From assembly GCA_948567375.1 (NCBI GenBank), contig OX419758.1:29579001-29643000 (forward strand): a stretch of DNA of 64,000 bases, written 5' to 3'. The notes beneath the pieces are model-generated. The model worked only from the letters and a program-made list of their open reading frames with translations. It made no database searches and had not been told where the DNA came from. The stretch is from Lunularia cruciata. Lineage: Eukaryota > Streptophyta > Marchantiopsida > Lunulariales > Lunulariaceae. Made by a program: the position numbers and the translations under genes. Below are positions 56,208 to 64,000 of this stretch, in pieces (positions within the stretch are counted from its first letter, which is position 1; the number at the start of each line of letters is the position of its first letter).

Positions 56208-57537
56208 AAAAATGTGGGCACCATAATCTTCTTGCAAGCTCTAACTTAAGACCACTCCCCTTTCAATATTTGTCCATCATCACTTCTAGGGTGGTATATA
56301 GACCTGCTTGCTCTCTAATTCTTACTTGAGTCAAAGAACCTTTGCACTTTGGTCATACAACTCACCTTCTAACCACTTTTGGCGAACATAACTTGCAATC
56401 CAAAGAAAGCTCATCTCTTCTTGCAATCTAACCTCCTTGTCTTGAGCTTTCTTTGCACCCTCTAGCAAAGAAATCTCCCTTTGTTACTCCATCATCCCCT
56501 ACAACAAGGTTTCTTCTCTCTTGACCTCTTGCATTCCTTGTACAAGTTACAATACTCCTCCATCTTCTACTTCTAATGATCGCCTTTCACTTCATACATA
56601 CTAATTTGTATGCATTCTCTCTACTAACAAGGTATAGTCTTCTATCTCAAGCTTTTCCTCATTGTATAATGAAAGGATCTCCTACAAGTACTTCAATAAA
56701 GGACCAAGAGAGTTTACCACAAAGTTTGCTCCATCAAATGCATAGATTGATGTGACAACTTGGCAAGTATTACTTTTGTGATAATTAGTAAGTAATGTTT
56801 GTTCCCATAGACATAAAGTCAAAAATGGTCAAATAAAAATTAAATAATAACAAACAGTCCTCCTTGAGTTCTTCTTTAATCTCTCAGGTAGAAACCACAC
56901 CAAGAAGAGAGTAACAAGCATTGACTTGCAATCTTGTCACAAATTACACTCCCATCATCACATACTTCCATTCTTTCCAAACAAACTTTGGCTGTGATGA
57001 TTCAGATTTTCCTAATGAAGGCTACTTCACTACAAAACCACTTTGCCTCAAAATTATTTCCACCCCTCCATTGAAGGCACAACTTCCTTGATTGAAATTG
57101 CTTTGCATCAACCTTGTACTACACTCACAATGCAGAATACTACCAACACTAAAATTCATCACAAATCTATCAAGGCATTGCTTTGATTGCTATCTACTTA
57201 GGATCAAACACACAGAATGAAATCAAAATTATGGAATCCCAACATCCAACACTCAGACTTGTACTTCAAAATTCTCCAAACACTCACAAACACACATTGA
57301 GGATTGATACTTGGATTTTAGTTGAAATGACAAGCACTGAGTCACAACACTTTGCTTTACTCAACTTTCAAAATACAAATACTAAACAACATAACATGCA
57401 AATGCCTCCTTTAAATAGGCTGAGTACTTTGACAGTTACCTAACTAATATACCATTCTACAACAATTTTTCCAACCTATAGATCCGAAACTACAAACCAC
57501 CTCTTCATATCTACCTCTTCAAATCTCAAATCTATTA

Positions 57538-59760
57538 CTACTCCGATCCAATGTCAACCTTGACTTTGGCTTCCAAACCCAATGCTACTACAATCACTTC
57601 TCCCTCTCTGGGTCTATCTAATACTACTACTCCATCCACTATTTCTAGGGGCATAGACATAGGTAATCCATCTACTTCTTGATCAACTAACTCACTCTTC
57701 TCTAATGTCTCAAACAACTCACCCAAAGACACTTGCACTCCTACTTCTACAACTTTGGACTTTCTTCCTTCACACTACTCCAAATTTCCTCTAATTCCAA
57801 GTTTACTAAGTCTCATCTAAGACAAACATTGTCTCTTGTTTCTAGCATTCATATCTACTCTATCTCTTAGACAAATCAACAAACTATTCATATTTACGTC
57901 CTTTGCCTTCCTCTTTTGAGTTTCCTGCACAAGCAACTTCAATTTGTATATTCTTGCTTCCTCCAACTTCCCTTCAGCTTCCATGCTTAGCATTGCTCTC
58001 ATTCTCTTGATGATCTCTCCTACAAATTCCAATGCATAACCTCAAGAACGTTGAGCCTTCAACTCTTCTCTATACATCATCAATTCATCTTTGTACTTAG
58101 CTGCCAACATTTTCCTCCCTCTTGCATATTGGGCAATCTGACATTCTGCACTTCTTACCAAACTTTGTAGTTTTTTTCCTCTTGGTGTTTGATTGTCGAT
58201 TCCCTCTACCATGCTTGGTCTTTCTCTACCGTGCTCTTCTTCAAGCTCTCTAACTCTTGCTCCATCATAGCCCCATCACCTTTGTATATATTACTTCAAT
58301 ACAAGCTTCTCCCACTTCACTTTTCATCTTCTTGACAACTACCTTTTTCTTCTTCAACTCTTTGGCTTGACAATCCAGATCTCTTCCATGCCTCTCAAAA
58401 CTCTCTTGCAAGTTTTCCATAGTTTTCTTCTTTAAGAATATATCCACGCAAAGTTCTTTGGCTTCTTCTTCCCTTTGGATTAACCTTGCCTTTAGTTCAT
58501 GCATTTCCTTGAGTAGATACTTCATCACACACAACTTTTTCTTCACCTCCAAATGATCTTCTTGTATCTCCTTCTTCTTCTTTAATTGCAACAACAATGA
58601 GCACATGATTGTTGACAAGTACTCCACTCCATCAAAGTATTCTTCTCCTTCTTGGTCTTTGTACTTGACCTCCATTGGCGCTTCTTCAATAGGGGCCTTA
58701 CCCCAAAGTCATGATCTTTGCACCTTCAATGTTGTCTCTTTTGAGCTCACCTCTTCTTCTTTCACTTTGCTTGGACCTGCAAGTGCAGCACACAATAATC
58801 TCTTTGACCTCACTCCATTTTGGAATACCTTCTTTGGCACTTTGTTAATCTCTTCCATAGGTAACTCCAAACAAGGAGCATCTCCTTCTTCCATATGATC
58901 AATTGCCACATAGAACTTCTCATCATCTTCTCCCATCCTTGCATTGATTGACTACTAGACTTCATTGCCACTTTCACTCTCACTGCTAGACTCCTCACTT
59001 TGCAATGTGAGTTCATCTTGTTTTGAGTCTTCTCTCCTTCAGCCTCAATTCCCAAGGACTAGTCCATCATTGCCTCCTTACCTCATGGCTTTAGTCTTTG
59101 TGTCTTTTGTGGTGAAAGGAGTAGTACTACTCCTTTGGGTTAAGCCTACTTCTTTGTCTTTGGACTTCTTCTTTCCATGATCTTCCTCTATCCCGTCTTG
59201 GTGAAATGATCATCATTGGATAAAATTTGCAAGATGTATTGTTACTCCTCATCATCCACTTAAGGTCATAGATTGGGATGGAAATGTGAAACCATCTGAT
59301 GCTTCTCCTCCATTGTCAATAGGTTTAGCCCAAGGTAGAAATGTGCTGCAAACGGTATGGAGTAGTGAGGCAGAAAATTTGTCCTCCAATTAATAATCAT
59401 CTGCTTCATTCTTTGATGGAAGCACTTTGCCCAATTCATCTTCTTTCATGTAAACATTTGGTGGAAGAAGACCACCTATTGCATGTTTAACATATGTTGT
59501 TCACTTTGGCTTGAACATTGCCATCAGCGCACCCATAATGCTTTGCTTAATCAGGTCCCAATAGGACTCCACCTTGTAGCCATTGTTGGTTCACAAAGCA
59601 AAGAATGAGTTCTTAATCTCTTTGGTCTTTCTTGAAGCTTTACACTTCCAATAGAAGGTGACTCTGGCTGCATCTCCTGCTTCCTTGCCCAAGACTAACT
59701 TCAAATCTGACTTGGTCCATCAAGCCAGATTCCCTCTCTTCCCCATTACTTCTGGGCCTT
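57538..59760 (-). pseudogene. Coiled-coil protein remnant, family X second copy
   Basis: Successive minus-strand frames (59055-58810, 58936-58709, 58675-58265, 58032-57817, 57738-57538) follow the same order as the plus copy. The shared block is DGVEYLSTIMCSLLLQLKKK (about 58630), against GVEYLREVVCSLLTKLEQKK in the other copy. Then come helices such as LKARLIQREEEAKELCVDIF. A segment RMRAMLSMEAEGKLEEARIY (about 58000) matches KMNAMLSIEASVRIEEMRLH at 10685. The N-terminal domain is more broken (59760-59220). It is unclear whether this is a capsid-like protein or a captured host gene. Confidence 0.6.
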
Positions 59761-60261
59761 CCTCACAATTACTGGCAGCTATCTTTGCCATGAAATGTGG
59801 AAAACTCACTTTCTAGTTCCAAGCCAGAATGTAATGAAAAGCCTGCTCAAGACTTTGATTCAAGCCACTACATCTCAATGCCAAATTGTGAGACTCCTTG
59901 CTGCGAGTGAGTTCTTCTTGCTCTTCCTTGCCATTATCTGCTCACGAGTTCTTCAAAGTTGGAAGACTATCAATAGGGGTATTGACAACCATAATGTAGA
60001 ATATTTGAAACAAGAGAAATCAGAGATTTCAGAGGAATCAAAGCAGTTTGATTCATAGAGGAATGAAGAACTGCTCCAAAATTATAGAGAAGATGAATGA
60101 ATTACTTTTCAGAATGAATTGAATTCAATCTGGAGTAAGTTAAATAAAATTTAGTGAAATTGGTTGGGTTTTGGGTAGTAGAATTGAAAAACTTATGCTA
60201 AGGCATCAAATTTCAGTAACCAATTGCAGAATTTATCATCCAAATTTTGGAATTTAAGTAT

Positions 60262-60279
60262 GGTAGTGTTATGATACCA
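60262..60279 (-). promoter_or_regulatory. Possible tRNA-Met type PBS of family X
   Basis: Minus strand TGGTATCATAAC follows immediately after ...CTTACA. The first eight bases equal the common TGGTATCA start of initiator tRNA-Met primer sites; the next bases differ. Its place upstream of the family X coding region suits a PBS. The match is short. Confidence 0.4.
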
Positions 60280-60571
60280 TGTAAGAATATGTACAAGTAG
60301 ATAGGATGCTCAATAGACTGAATGTTACATGTGTAATAATGCTTGAATTAGAATTATGTCAAAAGATGTCGTGCCAAAGACTATACCCCTCGGGGGTATA
60401 GTCCTTGGCACAATACAAAGGGGTGAGCCAAGGGTGATGAAGTGAAAGGCATGGTCATCATGCCCTTCATACGTCCTTTCATACATCCTTTCGATACTTT
60501 GTGAAGATTTAATTCAGTTCTATAGTGTGAACTGTAATTTGAAATATTGAACTACTAAATGTCTTGTTACA
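60280..60571 (-). repeat. Possible LTR of family X
   Basis: If the PBS is right, an LTR should end at 60280 on the minus strand. A matching start TGTAACAAGAC would be at 60571, giving about 292 bp with inverted TGTAA-like ends. No second copy is visible in the window, so the right boundary is a guess and could lie further into the AT-rich sequence up to about 60840. It contains a strong hairpin (60371-60411). Confidence 0.3.
60371..60411. repeat. Near-perfect hairpin, 19-bp arms
   Basis: The left arm, GTGCCAAAGACTATACCCC, pairs with GGGGTATAGTCCTTGGCAC with one mismatch and a loop of about 3 bases. Surrounding sequence is not symmetrical. It lies in the putative family X LTR. Confidence 0.85.
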
Positions 60572-60894
60572 TATCTAGTTACTTTCACACTTGTCTAACA
60601 TATAGTACTCTTGTAACAAGGGAACAAGGGAGTGTTTTGTAAAAATATTCAGAGTTATTTTTATACATTTAGTTCTGTACTTTTTATTAACTATTTGATC
60701 CAAAAAATTTAGCATTAGTAATTATTTTATATTATTTCAAGTTTGTATCAATTTATTGTTGTATTATTGCCAAATTATACTTTATTGACTTTACAAGAGA
60801 ACATTTACTATTTAAGGAATTGATCCATTTTGGTATCAATGCGAAAGATTATTGCATTGTAATCTTTTTTCTTTTTTCATTTACTACCAACGCG
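60572..60894 (+). other. AT-rich spacer, nothing identified
   Basis: Very AT-rich, with direct AACAAGGGA repeats near 60617, no open frame of length, and no match to the other families. Confidence 0.4.
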
Positions 60895-62230
60895 GTGGTT
60901 CATAGGAGAGAGTCACCATCTTGGAGTTAACTATGGATACACGTCAAGGAGATCCTTTAGGGGGACCCTTATTTGCCATGGCTCACTTTAGAGCTCTCCT
61001 ATCTACTACTTTGGCGATGATAGGTTGTGGATTTCTCTCCTTGGCAGATGATACACACATCGTGGGCCCTATAGATCAAATTAGGCATACCTTTGACCAC
61101 TTGACTACCAAGCTACATCTAGTAAGCTTGAAAGTCAAGGTGTCAAAGTGCATAGCATGGTCCCCTTTAAATATTCCTCCACACCTTGAGCTTCTAGAGG
61201 TGTGTATCACATCTATAGATGGACTATGTGTTCTTGGAGTGCCAATAGGATCGGAGGATTTTGTCACATTGAGAGGTCTATTTTGAGAGGTCGATTTTGG
61301 AGACTTATGTGATAAAGGTGGGGGGGATCCTTTTCTCTCCAAATGTTATTGTGGCAGATGAGAGATAGTCTATCTCCACGAGCATGAGAGGACTTTCCAT
61401 CTTTTTATTCACTATCATCAGATTGGACTAGAGGTTTATAGTCTTCCTTGATGGAGCGATAGTGTGAGCATACGCTACATTCTCTCTTAGTTGACTCGTC
61501 CATTCCTTAGGCTACTAGAGCACTTTTTTGCTCTTGCTCCAACAAGGGTGTAGGCTCTTGGATCCTAGCTTGATTGTGCATTAGGGCATTTAGACTTGCA
61601 CCAGCTACTTTCTCTACAACAATGAGGTTTTGCATAGGTTTGGTCCACCCATCTAGATCTTCAATACTCACTTTTGAGTGTGGTTCTACACTAGATGTAG
61701 TTGTGGTCTATATGGCATGGTTTTCTTTTCGGGGACAAAGGATAGCTACCCATGATGCTATTAGGGACATAGTGTTTGCTATGGTATGAGAGAGTGGATA
61801 CTTGGCTCGGAGTGAGCATTCGTATGCATTGTAGGCAATACATGTCAAGGCAGACTTATACTTGGTCTGAGATGACCAGGTGACAGTAGCGGATGTCATG
61901 GTTACAGACCTTATGCAATATACAGTTTTGGAGGGAGTAATTACCCATCCCTTGGATAGGCGGCGAGTGTAGCAACAGGTCGCAAGGTCTCCAAGTATAG
62001 GGGCATGCAATGAGATCACCTCTTTGTTCCTCTAGCCTTAAATTTATATGGAGCAATAGATAGACACATTTGTCAAGGAGTGCACAAGAGCTTATCATGT
62101 TAGGTACCAAGGGATACCACTGCTACTCTCCTACTTTGTAGCATATTTTAGACAACGTGTCCCCATGGTTCTTCAAAGGGAGTGGCTAGTGCAATCCATA
62201 GGAGAACAATCACACTAGGTGATGCTTCTT
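60895..62230 (+). pseudogene. Decayed non-LTR-type reverse transcriptase with C-terminal domain
   Basis: The first frame (60921-61286) has the RT hallmarks TRQGDPLGGPLFAMAH and, 30 residues on, SLADDTHIVGP, the catalytic Asp pair as LADD. VKVSKCIAWSP and LCVLGVPIGS follow, as in thumb-proximal RT. The middle is shifted. From 61574 a second part reads ECGSTLD, then GQRIATHDAIRDIVFA, then ADLYLV and TVADVMVTD near 61870-61895. After another shift come KVSKYRG and LFVPLALNLYG (about 61980-62055). The Asp-rich ADVMVTD and later Lys segment could be a nuclease-like domain. I recall similar RT-plus-tail proteins in plant and green algal genomes but cannot name the family with certainty. The 5' part is missing before 60895. 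Confidence 0.65.
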
Positions 62231-62640
62231 TAGATGCTCCAACTGTTTGTCTACCACATGACTTGCATAGCTGAGATATCTTTGGTGGAGTAGGGCAGAT
62301 TTCTCATATAGACTGTGTTGGGGTTTAGCACCATATTACCTTTTTCATCTCTCTCTTGCACGGGCTTGATGGGGTCTTGCCATCTTTCGCTTCTTCTACG
62401 TGGTCGCCCTTGTTTTCTTCATTGGATGTGTCTCCTTTGTCTTTCAGTATGCTAGTTTCTCTCCGTGGGTGTGCTTTAAACTCATCACCATTGATAAATC
62501 CATAAGGAATAAAAGAGCTGAGTTAGGGGGAAACTCAAAACATCAAGAAAACGAGGGGTGTATTTATGAGCCATTAACAACCCTAACAGTACCTTGAAGT
62601 TACCTGTGACATTTGATCGATATAAACGTGATAAGGATGG
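62231..62640 (+). other. Transition region, no supported gene
   Basis: Contains a short open frame (62400-62597) with a hydrophobic start (MVALVFFIGCVSFVFQYASF) and no recognised family. TGTTGGGGTTTAGCACC at about 62318 resembles an LTR start, but no partner is present. CpG is still sparse here compared with the next kilobase. Confidence 0.3.
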
Positions 62641-63435
62641 CACGTAGTGTTTTTTATATCATCGGTATCCCTCAACGTTTATGACCAACACCCGATCACG
62701 TGTTTGTGTGGCGCCTGTTTCTCCGCAACTTGTACTACACCGGTTTTGGGCTTCTACGAGCACCCTACACACACACGACTCAACACGGGTGCAAAACTAG
62801 CGTTTATTTTCCCTGCTGCTCAGCTTTGGTTTTTCATATGCTCCGGACGATCGATAGAATTTGCTCGTGTATTGACGTTTTCTGATGAACCCCGGCGACA
62901 CTGATGTCCACTTGCCTCAGGTGACGTGAACTTTCGCGAAGTGCGTACAGTGTGTTGTCCTTTCTGTTTGCTTTGTCGCTCAAAGTTGCCGTGCAGAGCC
63001 GACCTGGGTGTCAAGAGTTGCTTCCCTAGAATGGTATGCCCATGGTCGAACTTTTATGTAAGCACGTATTGTGCAGGCAGTCAGTTTTGAGGAAGATTTT
63101 CACCCTCTCGCAAGGGGAAGGAGATCATTTAGACTTTCAGTTGATCAGATGGAGGAGAAGTAAAGGCTCCCTGATAAACACCACTACTTTGATGGTCCTG
63201 TGCTGGTTTCTGGTAGGTAACGTTTCTAGAATGCAGACCGATTGTTGTATTGTACCGGTTAATTTCATCTTAATCAAGTGTTTATCAGGAATGCTGTTCT
63301 TTAGAGAAGAGAAGTAATGTGATAGTAATGGCATTTCTAGATGATTATCATGGCCTTGATATTTTCCCAAGGAAGAGCGTGGTTTACGCAGGTCTGTCGT
63401 GTGTTTGTTAAACAGGAAGCAGCTGTATAGAGTAT

Positions 63436-63624
63436 ATGGCCACAATTTCCTCGAAACAAGTGAGGCATTATCTTTGCAAAGGAGGGGTCATCAAGAAGTA
63501 CAAAAAAAAACCAAAGAATATGCTGCCATTCGACAACGACACAGATATTCAGAGGTTGAACTCAAACATGGACATGGAAGAAAGCTTCGACCCTGGATTG
63601 AAGATTCGGAAATTCCAACTGTAG
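63436..63624 (+). CDS. Possible first exon, 62 codons
   Basis: ATG in a good plant context (ATATGGCC) opens a frame starting MATISSKQVRHYLCKGGVIK, with a Lys-rich and then an acidic segment, ending at TAG 63622. A GT donor candidate just before the stop (CAACT, then GTAGAT, at 63620) would join in phase to the exon at 63770. An overlapping frame (63399-63644) can also join from a donor at GATATGTAACG. No domain is recognised. A chance frame remains possible. Confidence 0.3.
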   Translation: MATISSKQVRHYLCKGGVIKKYKKKPKNMLPFDNDTDIQRLNSNMDMEESFDPGLKIRKFQL

Positions 63625-63769
63625 ATCGGCGTGAAGATATGTAACGATGACAGAAAAGTGAAATTTCAGACGTTTCGTGCGCGTTTTGCAGAACCGTAAC
63701 GAGGTTTTTGTTTACCTAGTCATGATTATTTGGGGTGTTGATGTTGTTATGCTCTGTATCTCCAGATAG

Positions 63770-63869
63770 GAAGTACAAAGATGCCATGACGAACGTTGCT
63801 TGTGAAGTCCAGGTAGTTTCAATTACGAGCGAAGTTCCTATCAAAGATGTTATAAAGACCTTGGTCCAG
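63770..63869 (+). other. Possible internal exon
   Basis: Bounded by an acceptor-like CTCTGTATCTCCAGATAG on the left and a consensus donor CAG-GTAAAC on the right. The enclosed bases are open in one frame: KYKDAMTNVACEVQVVSITS, then EVPIKDVIKTLVQ. Composition and the clean ends look exonic, but no protein family is recognised and the window ends soon after. Confidence 0.35.
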
Positions 63870-64000
63870 GTAAACTAAAGATTGTCTAGTGGTAAAAGAT
63901 ATATAGAGAGTACGGTTTTGAGCGCAATATCTGGACAATCCACGGAGAAGAAGATTGTCATCCAGGTTATTTGACTTTATGACTTTGTATGTGGAGCAGA

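Larger units (their letters stand above)
56208..60280 (-). mobile_element. Family X element, minus-strand copy
   Basis: From right to left: a possible LTR end and PBS (60280-60262), a short leader, an N-terminal globular segment (about 59760-59220), the coiled-coil protein (59055-57538), a non-coding tail, more Lys/Glu-rich coil-like sequence near 56550-56350, and the junction motif at 56208-56224. It aligns inverted with 8790-11273. No RT, protease or integrase is found. A LARD-like non-autonomous LTR element would fit. Confidence 0.55.
62641..63900. other. CpG-rich, repeat-free region, probable gene space
   Basis: CpG dinucleotides are frequent: I count roughly 25 in 62641-62960, against one or a few per 100 bases in the retroelements. 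There is no resemblance to families 1, 3 or X. Coding-like pieces on the plus strand lie at its right end. Best read as the edge of a host gene (promoter, 5' UTR or low-methylation genic DNA). Confidence 0.5.

Noticed and set aside
1-64000. CRISPR arrays, bacterial operons, rRNA genes
   Set aside because: No short regularly spaced repeats, ribosome-binding sites or rRNA-like sequence. The content is plant retroelement DNA.

Overview
The window is a repeat-dominated stretch of a large plant nuclear genome. The evidence is nested LTR retrotransposons, a primer-binding site that matches plant tRNA-Glu, low CpG across most of the repeats, and the near absence of host genes. A gymnosperm or fern-like genome is a guess from the mix of retroelement families; nothing here fixes the species.

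One Ty3/gypsy family dominates (family 1; LTRs of about 690 bp that start TGTAAC and end CTCACA). Seven copies are visible: copy 1 (482-5733, +), copy 2 (11274-17285, +), copy 3 (19545-21700, -), copies 4 and 5 (26024-44707, +, a tandem composite sharing an inner LTR), copy 6 (36522-44352, +) and copy 7 (46620-54396, -). There is also a solo LTR (6885-7569) and a truncated LTR (44870-45446). Copy 6 is intact. Its two 692-bp LTRs differ at one base by eye, and it has an 18-nt PBS and one uninterrupted 1608-residue Gag-Pol with zinc knuckle, protease, RT, RNase H and a D,D35E integrase. It lies inside the 3' LTR of copy 5, flanked by a 4-bp GGTC duplication. The other copies are broken by stops, frameshifts and deletions.

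The most interesting feature is the long leader between PBS and gag. It carries a 56-codon ORF just after the PBS and a 165-codon ORF with a CCHC knuckle plus a second Cys/His cluster. Both recur across copies, so the family appears to encode accessory proteins besides Gag-Pol.

Other layers: (i) a decayed gag of a different LTR element (5734-8205, -); (ii) family X, a lysine/glutamate-rich coiled-coil protein in two long decayed copies (8206-11273, +; 56208-60280, -), a fragment near 18.3-18.8 kb and a leader at 1-482; (iii) family 3, an unrelated gypsy pol on the minus strand (21701-26023, continuing at 44708-46371), into which copies 4-6 were inserted; (iv) a tRNA-like SINE head near 46.4 kb; (v) a decayed non-LTR-type reverse transcriptase with a separate C-terminal domain (60895-62230, +).

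From about 62.64 kb to the right end the sequence changes character: CpG is frequent, the repeat families stop, and there is a possible internal exon (63770-63869). This is the only part that looks like host gene space.
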